Shown here: positions 47,669 to 57,664 of the stretch, piece by piece
Layout: the number at the start of each line of letters is the position of its first letter
Position numbering within the stretch: the first letter of the stretch is position 1
Assembly: GCA_002099365.1 (NCBI GenBank)
Contig: MSED01000002.1
Location: 496,001-560,000, forward strand
Source: Phialophora verrucosa
Taxonomy: Eukaryota; Ascomycota; Eurotiomycetes; Chaetothyriales; Herpotrichiellaceae
Length of the DNA stretch: 64,000 bases
Direction: 5' to 3'
Translations under genes and position numbers: made by a program
The notes under the pieces: generated by a model
What the model was told of the DNA's origin: nothing
What the model saw: only the letters and a program-made list of their open reading frames with translations
The model's database searches: none

Positions 47669-49175
47669 CTTTCTCGTTTGCGCAGCGTTCGCACACCCCA
47701 AAGACAAAAGCTGCCGCAGACATAACACACCCCGCAAAATATCTGGGTATACAGATAGGGGCGGGCGTGACTCGGGCGGCGAAGGTAGAGCGCCACGACT
47801 TCGGAGACTTTCGGGGTGGCGATGGAGTTAGCACCGAGAAACGCAAGCTTGCAATGAAGAAAGACCGGTAACGACGCACAAGTAGTTGGCAGAACGACAG
47901 CCAGCCAGGAAAGTGAGAGCAGCGAAGGAAGCTGCTTCAGCCCTGCAACCTCGACGCATAGTGGCGCGATGGTCTGGTACAGTAATAAGTCAGCGATGCA
48001 CGATCACCGCAAGCACAGTTCCGAGAGTACTGGTGATAAGGGCGTACGTACCATCCAAAAGACCCCCAAGATTGCTCCACTCAGGATCGCGAAAAAGACC
48101 GTTACTCCGAACGACGTGGCCGGTATCCAGATGATAAGACACGAGAGCCCACAGATGAGAGTGAGACTAGTGGCCACTCCGAACCGGCCAAAGCGGTCGC
48201 TTGCAACGCCGATAAAGGGCCGTCCGAGCGCTGTACCCATGTTTAGAAACGCCGTCACCTGCGTTGCTTGTTGTCTCGACAGTCCGATCGAGAGGGAGAA
48301 GTCCGAGAGCGAGTAAAGCAGGGGAATGTATCCCAACATGCTGAGGAAGGCCCACGAAAGGAGTAAAAGGACATCAGCGCGCCCCGCGAGATGCACGTCA
48401 AACGGGTGCTGTCGAGGCTGAATGACACTATTGCGATCGCGGATGAAGGTTGCGGCAAGGAGTAGTGCCACCAGCGCGATTGCTCCGGTGATACGCAGCG
48501 CCCATGCGATTCCGAGATGGTCAATCAAGGCACCCGCGGCGAAGGAGAAGACCAAGCCACCGATTCCTGACCCTGCGGCGCTGACGCCGTTGGCGAGGCT
48601 TCTTTTTCTCGCGAACCACTGCGAAAGAACCGCAATGCTGGGCACGTAGACGAAGCCAACGCCCAAGCCGACCATGGCGCCCTGTGAGAGGAAGAGATGC
48701 CAGATACGAGAGGCAAACGACGCGGCGATAAACCCTCCTCCAAATATCACTGCGCCTGCCACCATCGGTCGCCTGATACCGAAGGACCGCGCTAGGTGCG
48801 TAATCAAGGGAGCCGAGAGCATTGCAATCCCGAAATTCATACTGCCGATGAGAGCGTAGTCCAAAGGCCGAGACTCGGGAAAGGCGTCCGTCGTGAGATA
48901 GTATGAGAGGTAGACGCCGTAAGACTGTTAATACGTGTGAGCTGTCGGGGATACTATTCGACGCGGTGTCGAGACTTGCAAGAGCGCACAAATGAAGAAC
49001 GCCGTGCATGACTTACGGATACAACGCCCCAGGTGAAACAATTCACTGCAAAACAGCAGGCCAAACACACCCAGCCATAGCCGCCGTCCGGCGGAGGTGG
49101 CGCGGCATTCTCAATCTCGGGTACTTGTGCTGGTTGGGGGGACTGGACAACGCCGGTCCCTGTCTTCTCGAGCAT
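47641..49175 (-). CDS. MFS transporter, monocarboxylate (MCT) type, in arsenic cluster
   Basis: Four exons: 49175..49017, 48924..48052, 47973..47880 and 47807..47641 (introns of 92, 78 and 72 bases; phases agree), giving 430 residues. The entry PPPDGGYGWVCLACC at the start of TM1 is the MCT/SLC16-type signature, followed by SYGVYLSYYLTTDAFP. Other landmarks: GVGFVYVPSIAVLSQWFARK, NGVSAAGSGIGGLVFSF and GRPFIGVASDRFGRFG. About twelve helices are expected, in the plasma membrane. MCT-type fungal carriers move carboxylates or unknown metabolites. Its position between the arsenate reductase and ArsM, and a promoter shared with ArsM, suggest export of a methylated arsenical or another pathway product; this is inference. 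The C-terminus ends inside a minisatellite. Confidence 0.88.
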
Positions 49176-49433
49176 TCAATGCGGAAGCAGAGATCCTCAC
49201 ACCGCCCGTCTCGCGTTATGTGGAGGACAACTTCTGGGCTCTGCCAACAATCGAGGCAGAAGGGTTGATATATTCTTCCAAATGAAGCGGGGTGTCGTCC
49301 CTTTCGAATGAGGTGTTGCGGGGGCGTCTCAGTAGGCCGGGATTGCTCCGTCCACTGACCCGGAAAACAACCCACCGTTACCTCGGGGAGGAGTGCTCTG
49401 TGCAGATCTGGACGTCGTAAGAATTTTACACTA

Positions 49434-49444
49434 GATATGTCACC
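49434..49444 (-). promoter_or_regulatory. GGTGACATATC element, copy 1 (inverted)
   Basis: Plus-strand reading is GATATGTCACC; it differs from the 12-base consensus only at the outer base. It lies about 260 bases upstream of the MFS ATG. Confidence 0.6.
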
Positions 49445-49660
49445 GTGCCGATCGACAAGCTCACGGCGAGGATGCTGTTCTCGACACGATGTCAAGACGA
49501 GCCACTCGCATCCCTGCTCCACCCCATTCACGCATCGTCACTGTCTGGGAAAGACGCGATCAACAGCATTATACAAACAAACGGAGAACACGAATTCCTA
49601 GACCGCAGTCAGAATCGGGTTCTCAAAGTCGAGCGGCAGGAGGAGCCGGAACAGTTTGTT

Positions 49661-49672
49661 GGTGACATATCA
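49661..49672 (+). promoter_or_regulatory. GGTGACATATCA element, copy 2
   Basis: Exact 12-base copy, 408 bases upstream of the ArsM ATG. The core TGA-N4-TCA has half-sites in the inverted order bZIP dimers prefer. Confidence 0.65.
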
Positions 49673-49781
49673 GCCTCAGGAATTATCACCGAAACGGGCG
49701 TGGTCGATTGGTGGTCACAATATCACCCTCCTTCTGAGCCGCGAGATGTCCTATTGTGGCGGTTCATTATCAGTTTCCGTT

Positions 49782-49793
49782 GGTGACATATCA
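49782..49793 (+). promoter_or_regulatory. GGTGACATATCA element, copy 3
   Basis: Exact 12-base copy. The flank CGTTGGTGACATATCA also shares TTGGTGACATATCA with copy 2. Confidence 0.65.
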
Positions 49794-49938
49794 ACAGACC
49801 ACGCCACGAGTTTACCAGTTTTGTGTACGAGACTCGATCGCGGCAAAAGTCATGCGAGTAAGGGTAGGGACACCCTGGGGCATTGCCCTATCCGTTGTAT
49901 TTCTGTTAGCTGCCTCGTGTGCGATTGCTTCCTTTGGC

Positions 49939-49950
49939 GGTGACATATCA
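49939..49950 (+). promoter_or_regulatory. GGTGACATATCA element, copy 4
   Basis: Exact 12-base copy about 130 bases upstream of the ArsM ATG, the nearest to either start. Confidence 0.65.
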
Positions 49951-50079
49951 GGAGGGTATTGAGCATGAGATAACAAGGTGCTGCCCACCCTCGAAACTTG
50001 TACCATCCTGTTCCCTATCCTCATCGTGTTGAACAAATATCCCCGTGCGCTCAAGTTCTGATCCAGCCATTTACTCTCT

Positions 50080-51285
50080 ATGACTTCCACTCAAGGACTG
50101 CCGATGGACGAAATCCAGATCTATGCGAAGGTCCAAGAAGCCTACAGCGCTGCTGTCAAGGCGAACAGCGATGACTATGGACGCAAAGTTGCTACAGCGT
50201 TTGGATACAGCGAGCAGGAGCTCGCAAGCATACCTGTGGATGCAAATCTTGGTCTGAGCTGTGGGAACCCATTGGTCCTGGCGAAACTAAGAGAGGTGCT
50301 CATACCCTTGTCCCTTTGGCGCATGTCCTCCATGGCCGCGCAACATGTTGCCGGAAATATCAGTTCATCAATTGCCTAACGGAAGATCAGGGAGAGACCG
50401 TGGTCGACCTCGGCAGCGGTGCAGGATTTGATGTGTTTCTTGCAGCCAAAGAGGTCGGACCAAGAGGTAAAGCTATTGGGATAGACATGAACCAGGTATT
50501 AACAATTCTCTTATCTTTTTCCTTGCATTGGCTGCAACTGCACTAACGCAATGCGACAGGATATGCTTGAGCGGGCAGAGCGGAACAGGGAAAAGACCGG
50601 ATACGAAAACGTCTCGTTCGTGGAGTCTCGAATCACTCAGGTAGCATTGCCAGACGCCATTGCCGACTGCATCATCAGCAATTGTGTCGTGAACCTCGTC
50701 CCAGAGGGGCAAAAGCAATTGGTATTCAACGAAATGTTCCGGCTGCTCAAGCCTGGCGGGCGTGTGGCCATCAGCGATATTCTGACAAGAAAGGAGCTTT
50801 CCCAGGATCTGAAACGCGACATGGCCCTATACGTGGGTTGCATCGCGGGGGCAAGCAAAGTGAAAGACTACGAGATGTATCTTCGCAGAGCAGGGTTCGG
50901 AGGTGAGCAAGATCGTGTTTCCACTGTCATTTTTGATACGCATTTCTTCTTGTAGGCAGTACTCCTCATATTTGACCACTTTGTGACCAGAAATTCTTAT
51001 CGTTGACGCCGCCAACGACCTGAATGTCTATAAGGGCAAGGAAACGGAAACTTCGAATCAATGCTGTGGTACAGACGCGAAGAAGCCCTGCTGCGAAAAG
51101 TCGTCTTCCTGCTGTAAGGGCAAAGAGGCTGGCCCGGATGATGTCTCGGGCGATATTCGAGAAGATTTCGCGCAACTCGATTTCAATGAATGGGCTGGTA
51201 TGTGAGATGACGTCCCTCGCAGCTCACATTCAACTTGCTTAACGCCTACCTAGGTTCATTCAAGATCTACGCCGTCAAAGCATGA
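50080..51285 (+). CDS. arsM: arsenite S-adenosylmethionine methyltransferase
   Basis: Five exons: 50080..50295, 50391..50495, 50560..50902, 50991..51197 and 51254..51285 (introns of 95, 64, 88 and 56 bases; phases agree), giving 300 residues. It transfers methyl groups from SAM to arsenite, in the cytosol. SAM motif I is VVDLGSGAGFDVF. The three cysteines that bind arsenite are at Cys61 (LGLSCGNP), Cys149 (ISNCVVNLVPEG) and Cys201 (YVGCIAGASK), close to 61/156/206 of human AS3MT as I recall them. The C-terminal part holds three vicinal pairs (QCCG, PCCE, SCCK) between about 245 and 263, then ends FKIYAVKA. Shares a promoter with the MFS carrier. An alternative start at Met9 is possible. Confidence 0.94.
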
Positions 51286-51840
51286 GCCAAAGACTTCTCA
51301 AGAACCACCGTTACAGCCTGGTTCGTTTGTCCCCTCGGACCTTGTCGAACGACCCAGACCAAGCTCGATCGTTAGTGAACTCGCAAATTGGATGATAATA
51401 CCTCACGTAGATCCATGGCTTAATTCCAGTCCCCTGTGCGCTATAAATTCCGAGATGCGTTATTAAAAAGAACCTTAGATTTTGCACCTGTTGTTGTCAA
51501 ATTTGGGAGGATGGAATATTCCTTGAGAGTTGAGATTCGAAGGACATGCTTCACACTGAATATATGTCTAATGAGTGGTGGGTAAATAGTTGGGAGTAGG
51601 CTTCGGAAAACAGTTCTACTTATTGCATTCCAGAAAACCTAATGGTTGACTCTTCGGGCTAGATGGCGCTGTAGTAGGATACTCGGTAATGCAAATCGAT
51701 ATGTCACCAGTCTTGGCGATGCCGCTGCCTAGAATTCGATGGCTGATTGAAAGAATCCCTTTACGCGATCTCGATCTCGTTACTGAAGATTCTTCGCCTC
51801 TCTTCTTCAACATAGCTAACCCCTTGAGTTTCTCTTTAGG
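51286..51840. other. ArsM 3' flank and upstream region of second bZIP gene
   Basis: Contains the fifth GGTGACATATC copy and, just before the ATG at 51841, an excellent 3' splice site: a GCTAAC branch element followed by a pyrimidine tract and TTTAG at 51835-51839. A 5' UTR intron or an upstream coding exon is therefore likely. Confidence 0.5.
51698..51708 (-). promoter_or_regulatory. GGTGACATATC element, copy 5 (inverted)
   Basis: Plus-strand reading GATATGTCACC, 133 bases before the second bZIP ATG and about 410 after the ArsM stop. It suggests feedback on the bZIP gene itself. Confidence 0.5.
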
Positions 51841-52671
51841 ATGGATCGAGCGGTGAGACGCACGCCAAACAAGACGCCAACACATACACTGGTCCGAGTG
51901 CGGAACAATCAGCGACGGCATCGTGAACGGCGACGACAATATATCGCCTTTCTCGAACAGAAAGTCCACCATGGAGAATGTCTCCTTGTCGAAGCAAGGG
52001 CGAAGATAGCGCAGCTAGAAGCTGATTCGAGATACTGGAAGGATCAGGCGACCAAGGACCATAGCGGGGTACATGTTCTTGCCGCCGCACAGGCGATGAC
52101 GCCAACGGAAACACAAGGGCGACCAGACGAACTTTGTGATGAGAATGAGATACCAAAGACGTCCGATGCAGATGCAGGTACAGCTAATGGATCTGAGTTT
52201 GAGTCTCGACTGTCGCAGTCGACCATGCGCTCTCCTAACGTCGACGAATCCCTGAGCACGATGGTGTCGCCGCGACAGCAACCACAGCCATTGATACCCC
52301 TAGGATCCGTGCATGTCTCCTATTTTCCGGAGCCTTTCCTCCTCCCACAAACTTGTACGCAGGCGGCGAAGGAATCTCTCCCGCACATCACGGCCGACAT
52401 GGACATGGCCGTCAGTCAATGTGAGAACTCGTCCCAGGGTCCCTTGGTTATCACGTCGTGCAATACATATCCTTGCATGCAGGGTGAATCCACGGTACCC
52501 TGCAGGTATGCGTCCATCTTGATTGCACAACAGAATGTTCGAGGAATGGACGACGAGACCATTCGAAGCTGGCTTGAAATGAGCTTCCGGCGCGGCAAAG
52601 ACCAGGACGAAGGTTGTCGAGTCGAGACGGCGTCATTGTTTGCTCTATTGGATTTCATCAGCACAGCTTGA
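51841..52671 (+). CDS. bZIP transcription factor, Cys-rich C-terminus
   Basis: A 276-residue single open exon, MDRAVRRTPNKTPTH. The basic region is VRVRNNQRRHRERRRQYIAF (about 18-37), followed by a zipper-like helix (FLEQKVHHGE, ending near EADSRYWKDQ at about 68). The middle is disordered. The C-terminal third has Cys194, Cys207, Cys212, Cys221 and Cys259, with TSCNTYPCMQGESTVPCRYA, then IAQQNVRGMDDETIRSWLE and GCRVETASLFALLDFI. Fungal AP-1-like factors such as Yap8/Arr1 bind arsenite through clustered cysteines, so this protein is a candidate arsenic sensor; the role is inferred from position and cysteines. Family: AP-1/Yap-like bZIP with RNNQRRHRERRR. A splice acceptor ends one base before the ATG, so an upstream exon might extend the N-terminus. 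Confidence 0.85.
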   Translation: MDRAVRRTPNKTPTHTLVRVRNNQRRHRERRRQYIAFLEQKVHHGECLLVEARAKIAQLEADSRYWKDQATKDHSGVHVLAAAQAMTPTETQGRPDELCDENEIPKTSDADAGTANGSEFESRLSQSTMRSPNVDESLSTMVSPRQQPQPLIPLGSVHVSYFPEPFLLPQTCTQAAKESLPHITADMDMAVSQCENSSQGPLVITSCNTYPCMQGESTVPCRYASILIAQQNVRGMDDETIRSWLEMSFRRGKDQDEGCRVETASLFALLDFISTA

Positions 52672-53661
52672 CCGGTATTACGATAGCACTGTCTTGCTCT
52701 TCGATCGGGAAGTCGAACTCAGCAAACACAAGCGACGTCGACACAGCCCGGCTCGGGGGAAGTAGAGGACGGTCAAATCCTGCACTGCACAGAGCGAAAA
52801 GGTCCTTTAGGGCTTGCCATGTCCTAAAAATGGCTGTGGCCATTCTCTGAACAAGGGGCTCTCTCGTGTTGAAATCAACTGATCGATGCTATGGACGGAG
52901 TCGGTGTTGACAATCGACTTCATCGTCAAACTCTTTCTCTCAGATCCCAGCTGGGCGGCTGAGCCAATTATTAGTTAATGGCTGTGCGCCATCAGCTGTT
53001 CGTTGCCCGTCAGATCCGGTTCGGAGAATAGGATAATATATTTGTTAACATCCCCTCGAGCCTTGCGTCCTTATTTTGTGTTTGGAAATCTCCGCACCAT
53101 CCCCCGCTAAACAAGAATGTCTATTGACCTTTTGGCCTTTTGGTGGTGTTCGGCTGGGCACCAGCTTCGCCACCAGTCATCATTGGCCGGGACAGTGGCC
53201 ACGCTGCACTCGGGCATGCATAACACGAGGTTGCGTATACGAGACTAGAGCCGGGACCAGCCTAGGGACGACCCGTTACTCACAACTGTGTGTTTCTCGC
53301 CAGCCGGTGCCAAGGGACAGAGGCACTTCAGGCGTCAACTATTCTGCTGATGTTTGAGGTGAAAAGCAGAGCGGGCGCAACGCGACGTCAAAGCGGGAAC
53401 TGCAAAGCTGGGTGACATTGCATCTCCACGCAGATAAATACATACATTTCGCGCCCGGCTTCAGCCCATCCATGCCCTCTGCCACGCTTTAAATGCGCCG
53501 GTAGACAATTTCTTCGTGTTCAGCCTTGCGGTGCTGCGCCGCGCTGAGTCGAACAGTCCCACCCACAGTTCACTCAGGCTTCCTCCACACGCAAAGGACG
53601 CGAAATAATTATCTTCGATTCGGAACAATCAATCTAGTCGTTCCGCTGACGAGAAGGAAAG
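52672..53661. other. intergenic region, right edge of arsenic cluster
   Basis: About 990 bases between same-strand genes. A run TTATTAGTTAATGG near 52967 and a TATATTT at 53036 are the only AT-rich elements. No gene supported. Confidence 0.45.
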
Positions 53662-55397
53662 ATGGAGCCGTGCGCGGGTTTCACGCCCGAGGGCGAGGAT
53701 TTGTCGTGGTTGCACTTCCATCCCATGATCCAGCGCATGTACGTTACGGAGCGCAGATCAGTGAGCAACATAAAGGGGTTGCTCGCGACACAGTATGCGT
53801 TTCACGTAAGGTGAAGAGCGTTGGACTTTGGCCGTTGACCTTGTTATTTATCATGGCATTGACTATGACAGAGTGCAAGATCTTGAGAAGATGCTCCAGC
53901 GCTGGGGCTTGTTGGACAAATATACCCCTTCTGAGGGTAAGATTGTCGAGATCGTCGAGACCACGCCTCCGGCCGGGGGCAATATACCTCCATCGTTAGC
54001 AGAAAATTCAGAACGAAAGCCTCGAACGGACGAAAAATTGCTGCGGAAGCTTTCTTCACCAGTTGACAGCGATCCACGGGAGTCACTCGAAGACAAAATC
54101 TCGGGTTCGAAGAGTGTCCAGACTGCGGCACTTCGTTCGTCGGTTACCGCGTCGTCCGAATTGTCTGGTTCGAACTCACTGGTTCGCTTGGGCAAACAAA
54201 ACGATGGGCATTCGCTGTCTTATGGGAAGAACGCCACGTCCCAGTGCTCGCCTTGCCTTTGGTGTTTTCTTCTGGACACAGAGGTGAGGTTCCTACGGTC
54301 TGAATGCCTTGAAGTAACACTGACTCTCGAGAGTGCGATCGAAACTCCCCTTGCAGCACCTGTGCCATTGAATTGCGTACCTGCTGGGGAAAGGAAACGC
54401 TGCCACTTCCTTGGGGATCCTGTCGCTACTGTTGGGGGGGTAGAATGAACAACCAAGACCTGTGCGTGCATATGAGGCAAAATCACTCCTCTCCTGTAGT
54501 GACCTGGGAGGCCAATCTGAACAAATTGGTCTCAACGGTACCGTCCTTTCTCTACCGTCCAGAATGCCCCTGCTGGTGGTCTGGATCCTACCCTAATCCA
54601 CTGCTCGCTGCTATCCACATCTTTAATCATCATTTGGACTTCGCAGCGCGTTCCTCGAAGAACAACAACTTCGATATCGTTTGGCTGCAGACGTTCATCG
54701 ACCCGTCGAGTGGATCCGCTGTAGCTCTCACTATGATGATGCCTATTGTACAATACAAGCCCGGTCATGGTATTCGGCATTCTACTTCAGCGTCTATGGT
54801 GGCTTTGCCGGATATGGGAAAAGTTGCTCCAGAGAGCGTTGGGGCTGGGCTCAACTTTGCCCACCACAAGGACGATCGCGCACGGGACATTTATGGGGGT
54901 GGAGGACAAGTCCTTGAGCCTCCGAAGCCCACCGTTACGGGCACGACGCTTATTCCACAATCCCGTGTCCCGAATGTGGTTTTTGCAAGAACTTCCCCAG
55001 TTCCAGGGTACTTAAGTGGCATCTGCTGGGGGATCATGCCAAGGATCCCACTTTCTACTGCTTGCATTGCCAGTATTTGCTTCCGAGTCCTTGGAAGAGA
55101 AGCCACGTCGGAAATTGGAGGAGGCATCATGCGGCACAACACAGGTCGTGTTCAAGAGAGAGTGCATGCGTCCGAGAGACGCGAAGCGAGAGGAAGTATT
55201 GGGGCTGTGGGCTGTGCCTGAACCTGTTTACTGATATCGAGTCGTACATTGCACATTACGCGACACACTTTCAGGGCAGCAAGCCACCGCAACAAAGCGA
55301 GATTAGCTTGTCCACTACAATTCAGAGCTTACTTTTGCAGGACGATACCCGAGAAAGATGGCAAAGCACACCAATAGCGTCACGAGCGACGCGTTAA
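53662..55397 (+). CDS. Clr5-domain / C2H2 zinc-finger protein, N-terminal part
   Basis: Exons seen: 53662..53810, 53872..54283 and one starting 54334, with introns of 61 and 50 bases. The first two encode a Clr5 domain: LSWLHFHPMIQRMYVTERRS, then YAFHVRVQDLEKMLQRWGLL. Exon 3 opens with paired Cys motifs (CDRNSPCSTC, GSCRYCWGG) and CVHMRQNH, then PECPCWWSG. Between about 54.78 and 54.96 kb the frame must change to reach the next fingers: PCPECGFCKNFPSSRVLKWH, FYCLHCQYLL and WGCGLCLNLF with IAHYATHF. That change is either an intron I could not place or a frameshift. The frame stops at 55397, overlapping the next ORF by 40 bases. Likely a nuclear DNA-binding protein. It probably forms one gene with the next entry. 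Confidence 0.6.
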
Positions 55398-57645
55398 TAG
55401 ATTGGCTTTCGTGGTATGAAGATGATGTATCAGGCATCAAAGACGCTCTGGAATACGGCATTTTCGACGGATCGAGCATATCCGAGGCAGGTGTTGCTGA
55501 ACAACTTCTTGAGGAACTGAAACTACGGACTGTGCGCCCGTGGCCGCACGCGCCTCCCTTGTCTTTGACTCCAGGAAAGGTGTTATTCGGACCCGTGGAG
55601 CAAGGTGGGCGGACCCTAACACAGCATTTTGTTGAAGAGCTGGAAATTCAGCATCAGCAGACTGCAGCTGTTCAACCACGACGCGGTCGTGGACCCTGCG
55701 AGGACAATTCTCATCCAGACGCATCTGAAATAGTGACCACAACGAATATCAGCTCGCTAATGAGAACCGAAAGAGTGACTTGGACAAATCCGGAGAGTGA
55801 CCATGATGAAACAAACGGCGAAGCCATAAAGACTCTCACGCAGCAAAAGGAGCAATGGGATATTGATCATCAAGAAGGGTCCAAAATTACCCATCAGCTT
55901 TCGCCAGCGGACCTTGAAGTCATGCGGAGACTCCGGCAGAAAAATGCGGAGCTTCAGCAGGAGACCCGCATGATGATGGCGAGAATTGAGGTTCTGGAAA
56001 AGCGACAGAGCACGCAACTCTCGCCCATGCCTGCGTCAACTCCATGCTCAAGCAAGAAACGATGTCAGGGAGCGAAGGAAGACTCCTACACCGATTTGGC
56101 CACCAGCGCTGAACAAGGAGATGACGTAAACATCGAGCCGGCTAAAGGAGAAGTCGACTCGGTGGCTTCAACACCTGCTCACTACACCCCTACAGGTCAC
56201 CGCAATGAGTTGCTAATCGAATCCATGCATCATGATGAGGAAATACCGCGGAGCATTGGAAGCCAATTCGAGCTCGAGATCGTGGCATTCCTGAAGGAGC
56301 AAGACTTCAAACGCAGTAAAGATGGCCCGCCGGTATCAGCTGAAGTGATCTTCCAGTGGTTTCGAGTATGGTTGCGTTCGTTCAGATTTCCTAGGTCATC
56401 TTGCAGTTGGCCAATGGAGAAGGTGGAAGAAGTGCTCGATGTGAAGGAGGTGAAGGCCGAGAGCCATTCTGATGAGGGTAGTCTTCCGCGGAAAAGGCGC
56501 AGTACATCCTCGGTGGGAACAGACAGAAAAATCCACTTCAAAAGTGAGGCTGATGTCGACAACTGCATCAGCGATATTCAGCCGCATACTTCCGTCAAGG
56601 TGGAATCGGAGGGCACGAGCCCCAGCCCCGTGGAGTCGGACGACGCGTTCATGGAATCTTCCGGAGAAGAGTCCTTTATCCTGGATGAGGAGTGCATTCC
56701 AGTCTTGGATCTAGACATGCGAGAGCGCGTCGAACGCGTAGCTTCTGAACTTGGCCAGGAGCTAGCAAGAGAATTTCTGTCAATTTCGGCAGACAGGACG
56801 GTGACATGCACTCAACGGACCTCGCAAGAGTCCTCAGGAGGTTTCAGCACTGCTAGGTGCAGCCAAGCCGCAGCAGAGTCCTCAACGGCACCCACTAGCG
56901 TGACAAAGCGCTCAGCTCGCGGGCGACGCCTAAGTGATGAAGAGGACGAAGAAGATGCCAGGAAGCGCAAGAAGCCTCGACATGAAAAGGTCGGGGTGAA
57001 CGAGGCGACATCCGATGGTCTCCTTGCGTGTCCATATTCCAAGCACGATCCGGTCAGATATTCGGAAGCAAATCAAATCCAAAGCGAGAAGCCCTATCGT
57101 CGATGCCGAACGGTGTGTCTCACAAACATTCCTCGACTCAAGCAACACTTGTACAGGGTCCATCGTCGACCTGAGTACTACTGCTCGTCATGTTATATGG
57201 AATTCGAAAAAGAGGACGAGTGCGAGACACATTCTCGATCGCGGCTTTGTGTGCTTAGGGTTTGTCCCTTCGAGGAGAAAATGACCGTAGGTCAATGAAG
57301 GCTGTAAAGCGGAGAAGAACGGGCGAGACTCCGGTGAATGCATGGTTTGGGATATTTGAGATTCTGTTTCCCGGAGCAGAGCGTCCCAATGACCCGTACG
57401 TCGAGTGCTCCAATTTCCAGGCGGCAATGCCGAGCGCACGCGCTTATGCTGCATTTCTTGAGAACCGCTTGCCCTCGAGGCTGTCGGAGAGACTAGGAGG
57501 GCCGCTTTATGGGAGCAATGACCCTATGACCCAATGGCTCATCAATGTGGCACTTGAAGAGACTTTGCCCACAGTTTTGCATGATTTGCTCGGCGAATAC
57601 CAGACGCTCAACCCCGAGGACAACGGCGACCAGGGAGCCGATTGA
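55358..57645 (+). CDS. C2H2-type fungal zinc-finger protein, C-terminal part
   Basis: An open frame of 646 codons from the ATG at 55358 stops at 57298; homology continues in the next frame to 57645. The N-terminus (SGIKDALEYGIFDGSSISEA) looks like the segment that follows the zinc fingers in Clr5/C2H2 proteins, so this is probably the same gene as the previous entry. A coiled-coil patch follows (RRLRQKNAELQQETRMMMAR), then acidic and Ser-rich linkers with a basic run (KRKKPRH). The C-terminal module LACPYSKHDPVRYSE, PRLKQHLYRVHRRPEYYCSS and CVLRVCPFEEKM is a familiar fungal C2H2-like domain. After KMTVGQ the frame stops, but MKAVKRRRTGETP and FGIFEILFPGAERP, the usual continuation, follow one base out of phase. 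See findings. Confidence 0.6.
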
Positions 57646-57664
57646 CAAGCTAGTGCATCCGAGT

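Larger units (their letters stand above)
49176..50079. promoter_or_regulatory. bidirectional promoter MFS / ArsM
   Basis: About 900 bases between divergent ATGs. It contains four copies of GGTGACATATC(A) listed separately (one inverted), spaced 121-228 bases apart. Short frames here are unsupported. The repeated element suggests a multi-site operator for one regulator acting on both genes. Confidence 0.7.
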
